DNA from: Rotaria sordida
Lineage: Eukaryota; Rotifera; Eurotatoria; Philodinida; Philodinidae
Direction: 5' to 3'
NCBI GenBank assembly: GCA_905250125.1
Contig: CAJNOL010000287.1
Coordinates: 1 to 64,000 of the forward strand
Length of the DNA: 64,000 nucleotides
Shown piece by piece: positions 51,207 through 64,000 of the stretch (its first letter is position 1; each line of letters starts with the position of its first letter). The position numbers were made by a program, and so were the translations under genes. The notes below the pieces were generated by a model that was not told where the DNA came from, ran no database searches, and was given only the letters and a program-made list of their open reading frames with translations.

Positions 51207-53334
51207 ATGTCAGTTGATTTAATGTTAATACTAAACATTATCAGTTCATGGTTATTGATAATTACAAAGAGCGAGATCATACAAAGTAAAATGAGAAGAG
51301 AAACAAATATTCCAGATAAAAAAAAAGAAAAACTTTCTTTTTCATATCATTTAGATAGTATACATATATCATTAAATTCTTCACGATCTTTTCATTCTTG
51401 TACAACTTACACTGATATTCCTTTGATAGATCCAATTACAGCAACTATTAAAAGTTTAGCAGAAGATTTATCAGCTTGTCGTTATTCATCATTTGATCTT
51501 GTCCGTTGGTATTTAACTCGTATTGATGCTGTTAATCGACAAGGTTTTCATCCACTTCATGCTGTTATTGAAACAAATCCTGATGCTCTAACGATTGCCA
51601 ATGCACTTGATCAAGAACGACATATATATGGTTCAAGATCATTGCTTCATGGAATTCCTATTTTAATTAAAGATAATATTGCAACAAATGATAAAATGGA
51701 AACAACAGCTGGTAGTTTAGCACTTGTTGGTTCTCTTGTACCTCGTGATGCATTTATTGTTCAACGATTGAGACAAGCAGGTGCAATTATTTTAGGTAAA
51801 ACATCATTGTCAGAATGGAGTAATTTTAAATCGGATAATAGCACAAGAGATGGATGGTCTGCACGAGGTGGTTTAAGCAAGTAAATTGAAATGAATGTGT
51901 CTTTTTTCTTTTTCTTTGAACAATTCTTTTTTATATTTTTTAGTTCAGCTTATGTTGCTGATGGAGATCCATCAGGAAGTAGTAGTGGTTCGGCTATTGC
52001 TACAAGTGCTGGTTTATGTGCAGCTGCTATAGGAACAGAAACTGCTGGTAGTATTGTTATGCCTTCAAGTCTTGCAAATATTGTTGGTATTAAACCAACA
52101 GTTGGTTTAACATCACGTTCAGGTATTATTCCAATCTCACATGATCATGATTCAGTTGGACCTATGGGTAAAACTGTTGAAGATGTTGCTCTTCTACTCG
52201 GTATATTAAACAAATAAATTTGATGAATAAATGAAAAAAATATTTTGTTTTTATTTTATAGAAATTATACAAGGTGTTGATAGTCGAGATTATGCAACAC
52301 AACAAATAGGAATTATTCGTCATCAAAATTATACACAATTTTTACTTGGTATTGAAGGACTTCGACATCTTCGATTAGGTGTTATACGTCAAGGTAAATT
52401 TTCTTCATTAAATCAAAATTTAATACTATTTCATAGATATTCATATATCAAATGAAAGAGAAGATAAAATACAAAAAGCTATTGAATTAATGCGATTTCA
52501 TGGTGCAATTGTTATTGATCCAGTTAATGTAAGTGGTATTGGTGATAAAAATCTACTCAATGATTTAGTATCACTTTTTCGTTATAATTTTCGTCATGAT
52601 ATATCAAATTATTTATCTGAACTTAAAAATACAAGAATGAAATCATTAAGAGATCTAATTGAATTTAATATAGAACATGCTGATCAACAATTTCATGATG
52701 TATATTCTCCAAATCAAAATATATTTATTTCGAGTGATATGCAAAGAAATTTCACAGCTAATGATTATGCAAATTTATATAATAAAACTCGTCAATTTGA
52801 TGGTCAATATGGAATTGATGCAACGTAAGTTATTTTTTGAGACTATAAAATCTTATTGAAATTAAAAGACAAAAAAAAAAGATTTCTACTCTCTTTTAAT
52901 TAATTAACAAAAAGATGCTATGATTCTTAGTAAACATTACTAAAATTTTCTTGTCAAATGTTAAAACAAATTTATCATAGTTTACATTAAAAGTTGTATT
53001 TATCAATTTTACTAATTATAGACTAATTCAATACAAATTAGATGCACTAATTGTAGCTGATACTAAACATTATATCACCTATATGGCTTCATCTGTTGGT
53101 TATCCATTGATTGTTGTTCCATTAGGTTTTAACGAATCAAATAATGAACCTTATGGTTTAATGTTTGCTGGAACGGCATGGTCAGAATCAATTCTTTTAC
53201 GTATAGCACATGGATTTGAACAAGCATTACCTATACGAAATACTATTCGACCAAAATATGCTGAACAAATTATATCTATTCGTCAATTTCTCTTACGAAT
53301 AATTGAATTTATAAAAAATCTTGAACTATTTTAA
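51207..53334 (+). CDS. Amidase-signature family hydrolase with N-terminal signal or anchor
   Basis: Five exons (51207-51880, 51944-52200, 52262-52393, 52437-52824, 53022-53334) join to 587 aa. The Ser-cisSer-Lys triad of amidase-signature enzymes is visible: Lys155 in GIPILIKDNIA, cis-Ser about 238 in DPSGSSSGSA, and nucleophile Ser261 in IGTETAGSIVMP. Other family blocks are VGIKPTVGLTSRSGIIP, DSVGPMGKTVEDVALLL, GYPLIVVPLGF and YGLMFAGTAWSESILLRIAHGFEQA. The start is ATG 51207, giving a hydrophobic leader (LMLILNIISSWLLIITK) that suggests export or membrane anchoring. The family hydrolyses amides such as fatty-acid amides, Glu-tRNA intermediates and peptide amides; the substrate here is not predictable. 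Introns are about 45-200 nt. Confidence 0.92.
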
Positions 53335-53690
53335 AAAATTGTCTCATCTTTATTTTTCTTTTCATATCGTTCAATTTTTTTTTCTTGTAGCAGAAGTAAG
53401 AATAATAATAATGATAATAATAATAATAATAGTAATAGTAATAATGTACACTCCAAGATCGAACCCTCACTCTGTCATACGCACACACACACTATTCTCT
53501 GGGCGAACAAATTAAATTGAACCACAGGTAACAACAGCGAAAAAAAAAATAAAATAATAAAAATAAAAATAAAAAAAAAAAACAAACAGGAAAAGCAATG
53601 TTTGTTCGTGAAAGACACGCGACTCATATATAAAATATTGTGCGAATAAGAGGATAGAAAAGAAAAATGTAAGTTGAGTCGTAGTATTTT
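53335..53690. other. Convergent 3' intergenic region between amidase and kinase
   Basis: 356 nt between two facing stop codons. Contains an (AAT)n-like tract at 53400-53446 and poly-A/T. Both 3' UTRs must end here or overlap. Confidence 0.5.
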
Positions 53691-56474
<2,784 letters not shown>

Positions 56475-57755
56475 TTTTTTTTTCGCTTTCTCTCTCTCTT
56501 TATCTTTTTACTTTATTTATGCTCAATACAGAACAATAAAATTTTTATAACTATAACGAGTAACTCACCACGTTGTCCTATTGCATCAGCTATGACAACG
56601 ACAATAATAATAATAAAATATTATGAAAAAAAAAAACCTACGTCACTTAATGCGCGTGTATGTATATGTGTTTCAACTTCAACCTGACACTCGTATACAC
56701 TATGTAAAGGTATAGTCGCCGTTTTTATATGAAGGAGAAATCATTCATATGTGTAGGTATTGACGAAGAAAAGAAAGGAAAAAAAAAAAGAAAATTCGGT
56801 AATGATAATAATGATAATAATTCTCTACGAAAACAGAATATAAATAAATGAAAAGATGCATTATTAAATAGAACATTTATTTATTAATTTAATATTGTAG
56901 ATAAAGAATAATTCTTTAATTTAATAATATTTTTAAAAAAAAAAACTACTTATTTAAAATATCAGAGATGATTTCTGTATGAAAACCGCTGATTTTCATT
57001 GTATATAATGTAAAAATTTTTTTAGTATGTCTATTTATGTCCTTCGTTTTTTCTCTTTTTGGTGCAAATTTTTTTTTTGCGTATATGAAACATTGATTTT
57101 CTCTAATGTGAATCATTAAATACAAGTGCGTAAGAGTAAGTGTCCGCCCATAAAGGTCGTATTATTAGATAAAAATTGTATATCAAGGCCAAGGCTTTTG
57201 TATTAAGTTATGACTAGCAATTGAACAAAGCTCATTGCTTTTTTATGTCGAGACATGTTATAAATGTCTTTTTTTCTTTTTTTCTTTCAAGTCGATTATG
57301 ATGAAGGAAAAAAAAAATCAGAGAAAAACAATATGTTGGAAAGCATCAGATTACACGTATGAAGAGAAAAAGAATCAGAAGGAGAATATGGGTATTGTAT
57401 GTACGTTGACGACAGCGAGGAGACATATCTTATAGATAAATTTTCTAAGAATGTATAAAAGTACATCAGATGATTGAAATGTATGCTTGATGATGATTAG
57501 TAATCATGAATATACGATAAATTTTTTTGTTCTCTCTTATTTAAATAACGAATATAACTTTTCTATTAATATTCAATGTATGTATACATTAATTGACGCA
57601 TTTTAGAATTGAAAGTTACATATACATTCAATTCCAATCAAATATTTGAGAAAGAAAAAAAAACCAACCAACAATAAATTGCTTTCATAGTTTTAAGAAG
57701 AATTTTCTATTTATGGAAGTTGCAAAAAAAAAAAAAATTTGTTTTTGTTTTTTAC
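56475..57755. promoter_or_regulatory. Candidate promoter region of the kinase gene
   Basis: Non-coding, AT-rich with microsatellite-like ATA/ATG tracts near 56600 and 56800-56820. Lies between the kinase's first exon and a possible alternative first exon. No specific element identified. Confidence 0.35.
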
Positions 57756-58429
57756 CTTTTTAAGGAAGTTGTCGATGCATTTGGTGTTGCTGTTGTTGTT
57801 GTTGTTGTTGTTGTATTTTTATTTGCTGCTGCTGTTGTTGTATTTTTATTTTCCGTTGAGGATGTATTCTCCAATGTTTTTGATGATTGTCGTCTGGTTA
57901 ATGGTTGATCTTTTTTCTTTTCAACTTGAGCTTCAGTTTTAGGGTGCGTTGTGGGCACAGTGGATTGTTTGACAGATGATGCTGGTGAAACAGGTTTATC
58001 AGTTGGTGATACAGTAGATTTTTTTGATACTTCAGGAGCTTTTGTTGCTAAAGATTCTTTTGATTTCTTTGTGGAATGATTAACATTTGCGGTCGAAGAA
58101 TGAACTTGTTCATTCTTTACAGATGTATTCACAGGTACCGTAGTAGATTTTTTTGTTACAGTTTGTTCATTAGATTTTTTAATTGTTTCTGTTGTATTTG
58201 ATGTAGTAATACGATTTGTCTTAGATAAAAATCCATTTGGATTATTGTCTGTACGAAAATCACTAATTGTTTTATTTTTTGTGACATTTGATGTTTCTGA
58301 TGTTGTTGGTTTTCTCGTCGGCAATGGAGTTGTTGGTGTTCGTGATGCATCTTTTGGTTTTAATTGTACACCAAATTTATTGGCAACTTTATCTTTATTA
58401 AAATCGCCAAGTCCTGCTTTTAGACTCAT
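57756..58429 (-). CDS. Disordered Ser/Thr/Lys-rich exon, possible alternative first exon of the kinase gene
   Basis: One open exon of 674 nt starts at ATG 58429 (MSLKAGLGDFNKDKVANKFG) and is full of Thr, Ser, Lys and Pro, with a run of eight or more Thr near its end. It stops in a donor-like AAAAAG|GTAAAA. If spliced there it ends in phase 2, exactly the phase needed to join kinase exon 2 at 55237 (first exon 56474-55387 also ends in phase 2). That would give a second kinase isoform with a different disordered N-terminus. Read through, it would instead end after Leu-Lys-Arg at a TAA as a 225-aa protein. The sequence does not decide between these. Confidence 0.55.
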
Positions 58430-59436
58430 GTCTTACTTTAAACTAACAACTAGAATTCAATCAGTTGTTGTCGTATTTGTGTGTGTGTCTTAACTTAGAA
58501 TATCCTATCTCGTTTTCTCATTGCTTAGGAAAAGAGCCAAAAAAAAAACAAGATGCATTCGGATCCCAAAAAGCAACGGCAATTCTTTCTTATTGACTAT
58601 AAAGAAAAACGAGAAAAATATCTTCTTATTCTTTTGCTTTCATGCGCATGTAAGCAAGCACAGCGATATCAAAACTACATGTACAAAATAGCAAAATAAG
58701 AATAGAAAAGAACGCTAAGCAAAAAAGAAAGCCTTGGTATTACTAGAACTCGCGAATAGCAATAGATGTTATTATTGTGATTGTGATTATACGACATTAA
58801 TGTCGAGGGGTTCTTCCCTTATGTATTTATCATTAGAAGAAAAATAAAAAATAAAAGATGCTCTTTTTTTTTTCTCTATTAATAATAAATTTTTTTTTAT
58901 TTGGTAAAAAATAAATCCATTGATTTTATCTATTATTATAATGATAATAAAATTAGCTTGAATCATCCTACTATTTTCTTCCAGATGACATTTTCCGAGT
59001 GTATCCGGTATACAATATATATAGTATGTCAGTTTTCTTCTTCATTATCGTTATTTTTATTTTCGTCTTTAAATAGACAAATAAGATAAAGCTGCAATGA
59101 CATTTATAAATCTTTCCGCCTCATATATCAGAGATCAATAATGCCTTTCTTTATTATAAATGTCCTAACCCCTTATCAAGCTTAGTAGATAGGATATTTA
59201 TAAAAAATAAGTTAGTGCTTGGTATAATTATGATAAGCAAGGTACTATAATGAGAGTTTTCATGTTATTTTTCAATGTTGATTATAAAGAAATAGAAAAC
59301 AATGAAGTAGACTCGTGCATTAAAACAAACAACCTATGACATAAAAGTCTTTGCATAAAATATTCATTCATTTATTTTTCGATTACTTAAGGGTTATCAA
59401 CTCGTTGACACTATCATTGACTCTCCGCAAAAAAGT
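58430..59436. other. Upstream intergenic region
   Basis: AT-rich, includes (ATT)n-like patches. Nothing supported apart from probable 5' sequence of the exon at 58429. Confidence 0.45.
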
Positions 59437-59652
59437 GCAACCTGTCGGACATAAATTTCTACCATAACTAGATTATCGAAAATGATGTGAGTCCATATTA
59501 GAAGAAAAAGTTTCAGAAGTGTAGATCTTCAGGAATTTTTAAAGCAATCTTCTAAAACTCTTGATGAACTACTTTTAAAATTTTTCGTTGGGCACGAGAC
59601 TTGTCATTTTCGATAATCCAGCTGTAGTAAAAATTAAAACCCGACTGATTAT
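59437..59652. mobile_element. Inverted-repeat element (MITE), about 215 nt
   Basis: Left arm AACCTGTCGGACATAAATTT and TAGATTATCGAAAATGA; right arm has the inverse TCATTTTCGATAATCCAG and AAAACCCGACTGATTAT. Terminal repeats about 48 nt. Non-coding. Confidence 0.7.
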
Positions 59653-60797
59653 ATTCTTGTGAAGAGCCAGAAGTGATCTAGAAGAGGATCCGGTACCCTT
59701 AAAGATAACTGATTAGAGTTAGTTGGAATCAGAATTCTTCAACTCTTTGCAAATATGTGTTTTAGAATTTTCTTCTGGGAACAAAATCGGATAATTATCA
59801 TCAGATTATTTAAAAAAGCCTCGAACAGTGATTGTACAGAATATTATTTTTGTCAATTTTATATTTCGATTGAAAACTATTAAATTCAAAATGTAAAACA
59901 GCATTTAATGGCTCAATTTTGTAGAAAAAAAGTTTACTATACAAAGTGTACTATTTATTTTTCTGTTCTATATTTTACATAATAGATGTTAAAACTTGTG
60001 TATTTTTAAAAAGCAGTTGTGGAAAGAGCAATTTTCATCGGAAACTAACTCTTTAGTAGAAACACATAGATGAAATTTTGCTTATTCTAATATCTTATTT
60101 TATTTAGAATTCAATGTTCTACAATAATCTTGAGTTGAATTTATTCGAAGACACGAACAACGTTAATTAAGGACTGCGCTAATCAGAAATAGAGAAAAAT
60201 TCTGATTCTAATTAATCAATTATGTTTTAATGTTCGAAAAATGAGCAAATATTTTGTGTCAAGACTTTCACACAATAATTTAATAGCATTGCTTAATGAA
60301 TGAGCAATTACTTTGAATGAGGAATATTTTCCTGGTATGATTTCTATTAATTGTAAATGTCATCGAAATAACTGATATTTAGAAGATCAATATTAGTCAT
60401 AATATAACAGCTGAATTAATAATATTTTAGATGAACTTTAAAGGTTTTTTTTGTATTTCGTAATTATAAGCCTAACATTGATTAATGACTAGTCGAAAGA
60501 TTTCTTAATTGTTTGTCATGTTAGTAGGTTTGTTTTTTATTAAAATTAATTGATTCTATTTTATCATTAATGATGCATTATGACAAAATCTTATAGAAAA
60601 AATTATTTTTTATGATCTAAATATTCTTTACAAGATTGAAAATAATATTTCTTCCAGGCTGTTACGACTCTAAATACAAATAAGATCGACATTAAATTTT
60701 ATACCAAATAAAAGCTCGCCAAAAATGGAATTTCAACAGTATAACAAGCAATTTATAAGAATCAGAGAATTATCAAAAGTTGAGACATATTCATTAA
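59653..60797. other. Intergenic AT-rich stretch
   Basis: No exon, RNA or element recognised. Confidence 0.5.
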
Positions 60798-61132
60798 AGA
60801 CTATAGATAGTCAAACACGAAAAAAAAAATAGGTCATGGGAAATTTTTTGTCAATCAGATGTTATAGAGCCCTCTCTGTTGATTATCTTGATATAAAGAT
60901 TTTTTAGTTTGATAAATAAATGAGAATGCTAGAGTCAACAAACTGGAAAATCTGAAACAGCTCTGTCTAATAGGCGTATAATTTTTTCCAATATTTTGAC
61001 CACAGCATCATCATCATCAAATTAAAAAGATCCTTATGTTGTAATAATCCACAAAGAGATCTCTATAAAGTCTGATAGAGAAAAAATTTCCCATGACCCA
61101 TTTGTTTTTGCGGTTGATTATCCATAGTCTGG
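60798..61132. mobile_element. Inverted-repeat element (MITE), about 335 nt
   Basis: Left arm ACTATAGATAGTCAAACACG and AGGTCATGGGAAATTTTTT; right arm is the inverse (AAAAAATTTCCCATGACCCA and TGATTATCCATAGTCT). Terminal repeats about 70 nt, with a CAT/ATC-rich interior and no frame. Confidence 0.75.
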
Positions 61133-61330
61133 AGCTGCGGGTTCATAACAATGTGAACTCGAATCCGACAGACCCAGATTCGAGTTTTCTTTTTTTCACC
61201 AATATTTGGCATCGACTGTGTACATGAACAAGTGAAGAATCAAGGTTTTAGTTTTTTTATTGGCTACTCTCAGAAAAAAAATGATTATACAGTTATTTGT
61301 TGTTGTTCACTTTTCCATTACTCGATGCGT
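61133..61330. repeat. Second copy of the element nested at 9094-9424 (partial)
   Basis: Shares ACATGAACAAG, ATCAAGGTTTTAG, TTGGCTACTCTCA and flanking words in the same order with the interior of 9094-9424. It directly abuts the preceding MITE. Ends not defined. Confidence 0.55.
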
Positions 61331-62208
61331 AATAAATTAAAAGTTTTCACTTAGTTAAAAACGAGCATTGTATTAATAAAAAATAAAAAGAAATTGAACA
61401 GTTAATTGATAGACAAAATTTGTCATTGAAAATCTTCAACTGTATGGGATAGTTATAATTGTATTTATGGAAACAAGATCAAACAAGAATATGTTCTGTA
61501 CAATCAATGTGAAGATTTACTTATTTATAAATTATCTTCTGGTATTAATCCACTATCTATGCATATTTGTAGTTATCAAAATACAAAAAAAAAACGACAG
61601 TTTCCAATGCCCAAACAAGTATCAATCAGTTTTATGCATCTTCAAAATATGAACCAACTATTTCAGATCGAGCTAAGCAGATATCGGTTTTAAAAATTTT
61701 GCACAAAAAATTTTTAATGCTAGCCGACACTTATCTATAAACAGCTGCGGATTTATGTTTTTTTTGTAGACTAGACTCGAACTCAAGAATACCTGAAATT
61801 TCGGAACTTTCAGTAATTCTCTAGCACATAATTAATCTATAAATCACTTGTTATACTATTGAACTTCCTTTTTCGACAATCTTTCATTTAATACAAAATT
61901 CAATGTTGATATTATGTATTTTGAGCTGTATCAATCTGGAAAAATATGATTTCCAACCTGTACATTTCTTTTTAAACAAAAAAACAAGTTATGTTAAACA
62001 CATTTTTCCTATTAATGATTGCACACATGTAAAAAAAAAACAAGAAAAGAAAACACGGCTCACATACTTACCGTGATCAACATATGCTGAATAAAAAAAA
62101 AAGAAAAAAAGAAAACAATATTTAAAGAGAAAGTTCACATTCTCATCAAATATCAAAAGAAAAAAAAAAGTGAAAACGTATAAAATGCAAATATAATGTT
62201 ATTTTGTA
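61331..62208. other. Downstream region of the unknown gene at the right edge
   Basis: AT-rich. A 15-nt segment at 62072-62086 is framed by TTCAG and GTAAGT on the minus strand and could be a microexon. Otherwise nothing. Confidence 0.4.
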
Positions 62209-63389
62209 TTAAGCCGAATAAGTACTACTATCTGTAGTTGTAACCGTTGATGTTGGTGTTGCATAATTATAAATTGGTGTTTCAGGATTATTTGATGTTG
62301 TTGGAGTTTGTGGTGTTGCTAATGGTGGAGTTAATATAAATGGAAAAGCAAAATTTGGTTGAGGATGAGCATGAAAAAATTGTTGAGTTTGTCCATTATT
62401 GGCTGTCGTTGCAAAAACAAATGATTGTTGAGGAAACGGTTGAGCACTAGCTGGATGTCCAGCAAGAAGTGGATGAGGAAATATTGCAGCTGGTTGAAAT
62501 AAAGGAGTTCCAGGAGGAAAACCAAATGCTGTTGGAGTAAATGAAATCTATTTTTTTATCAAAAAAAAGAAAAAGAAAATATTTTTATAGAATTTCAAAG
62601 AAAATTAATCATTTTGTAGAATAGGACATGCGCAGCTGAACCCAACTTTGAGCAAAATGTACAAGATTAACATGCATAAAAATTATCAAAAAAAGAAAAA
62701 CAAAAGGGAATTTCTTTATTTTTTTTTTTTTTTGTATAATCTGACAATAGAAAAAGTAGAAGATTTAGATTAGTAAATCATTTCTTACTCCTTCCTCAAG
62801 CAGCTGTTTAAATACTGAAAATAATTTTATGTATTCATCGATTGAAGAAAACAAAACCCCCGGTAAAGAAAATTACCTCTTCTGACTGCTGCTGATGGGT
62901 TTGTTGTTCCGATAAAATAAACTGAGGCTGATTCGGATCGATCATCATTATCGATGGAGCGGTGGTATTAGCAGCTGAGCTGTACAGCGCGTCGTAAGTC
63001 TCTTTGTAGAGATCTTCGAGACACTTTTCCTAGGATGAAAATTACAAAAAAAAAAAAGAATTATCAGTTAAGCCATGCGGAGCATTTAAATCACAGAGAG
63101 TAAAAAGAAAAAAAACGACATGCATTATGTCATGTTTTTTTTTTTCTTATATTAAAAAAGAAAAAGAAAAGAAAAGAAACGAAAAAAAACACCTACATCA
63201 GTTCGACGTGATGTTGGACGAAGAATTGTATAATAAGCACCACGATGATGAACTATATTTGGTGATGGTTGACTTGGACGAGATGATGATGAAAGAACAC
63301 CTGTTGGATTTGTTCGATTTAATAATGGTGGACTTGTATTTCCATTTGTAGATAGACGACCGGTGGCATTCACACAACGACGAATACTT
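62209..63389 (-). CDS. C-terminal exons of an unknown Pro/Gln/Ser/Thr-rich protein (5' part beyond the window)
   Basis: Three exons (63389-63197, 63029-62877, 62547-62209) join in frame to about 228 residues and a TAA stop. The first begins in mid-codon after a TAATAG acceptor, so at least one earlier exon is needed, in 63400-64000 or past the edge. Exon 1 is Ser/Pro/Asn-rich with GAYYTILRPTSRRTD; the middle exon is charged then Gln-rich (EKCLEDLYKETYDALYSS); the last is aromatic- and Pro-rich (AFGFPPGTPLFQPAAIFPHP, NFAFPFILTPP) and ends Thr/Ser-rich. Such tails occur in RNA-binding and adaptor proteins, but no domain is present and I do not name a family. Confidence 0.72.
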
Positions 63390-64000
63390 CTATTAGATAA
63401 TATTATTTAATTTATACAAAATAAATATAATTCTTCTCCAAATGATTATGAACTCGTTGAAATTAATCGTTCATAATCGCAGATTTAATCTAATTAATTT
63501 AATTCTTAATGAAAGGAATTTCTAATAATGACAACAATTTAATCCTTCAATCCTCTTGTACTGATCCAAGTAGAATTGATATTGAGTCTGTCATAGGAAT
63601 AACTTAAACAAGTGCACTGTAAACTTGGGAGAAGTTGTTTCACTGTAGAAATTAGAGATATGCAGGACAAAATTTTTTTTTTGTTCCTGGTAACTTTTTT
63701 CTACGGGTCCTATTCATTGTCCCGGTAATTTCTTTCTTATTGGTCTCGTTCTAAAGAAATCGATTCGTATCACATCTAAATATTTTTTCAATACTCGTTT
63801 TTTTGTTGTTGATTTATTTAGTCAACGACTAACAATTTCTTTGGACCATCTCTCTTAAACTATGTTCTAATTAATGATTCATAAAAAACCATAGAATATT
63901 TCACTGTAATCTTTAATTCCGATTGAAACAATTTTTTTCTTGTTGTCTTGATCCGAGCAAATGTTTTTTTTTGTTGTCTTATGATTCCGGTCGCTAGTGG
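63390..64000. other. Intron or upstream sequence of the right-edge gene
   Basis: AT-rich, no coding exon recognised. Most likely an intron of the gene ending at 62209. Confidence 0.4.

Noticed and set aside
57720..57942. Plus-strand frames with Val and Leu runs
   Set aside because: Antisense of the ACA/ACT threonine repeat in the exon at 58429-57756.

Overview
The window is AT-rich nuclear DNA from an animal. It carries intron-containing genes for a metazoan Go-type G-protein alpha subunit, a LIM/nebulin-repeat/SH3 protein (LASP), nucleoporin Nup93 and a calmodulin-type myosin light chain kinase. Many introns are only about 50-100 nt, with canonical GT-AG ends. Gene density and style (short introns, many small inverted-repeat elements, a mariner remnant) suit a rotifer, probably a bdelloid. 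That placement is an inference from style, not from a marker gene. Two 100-N assembly gaps are present (20919-21018 and 50546-50645).

Layout. 121-1618 (-): five-exon unknown protein. 2427-5790 (-): four-exon ArsB/NhaD-type anion permease. 8087-15264 (-): ten-exon Nup93, head to head with LASP (15853-17604, +, eight exons). 19123-20466 (+): ankyrin-like protein. 20467-35223 is gene-poor: one three-exon gene tail (21600-21925), a 1.2-kb hAT-type foldback element and several smaller inverted-repeat elements. 35224-36810 (+): Go alpha, eight exons. 36811-45536 is again nearly empty, with one inverted-repeat element and one broken small ORF. 45537-47818 (+): single-pass membrane protein. 48638-48829: mariner remnant. 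51207-53334 (+): secreted or membrane-anchored amidase (FAAH/GatA fold). 53691-56474 (-): MLCK-like kinase, with a candidate alternative first exon at 57756-58429. 62209-63389 (-): C-terminal exons of an unknown protein that continues off the right edge.

In the multi-exon models I closed the reading frame across every splice junction and the exon lengths sum to whole codons: 389, 543, 815, 281, 406, 357, 327, 587 and 711 residues. That is good internal support, but there is no transcript evidence here. The genes do not form a pathway. Go alpha and MLCK are both signalling proteins, LASP is actin-associated, and Nup93 is a housekeeping pore scaffold.

The most notable observations are: (1) a Go alpha whose C-terminal pertussis-toxin cysteine is replaced by serine; (2) two families of inverted-repeat or dispersed elements whose seven recognisable copies all lie inside introns; (3) an intact hAT-like foldback element with an exact 8-bp target duplication; (4) a possible second promoter and N-terminus for the kinase.
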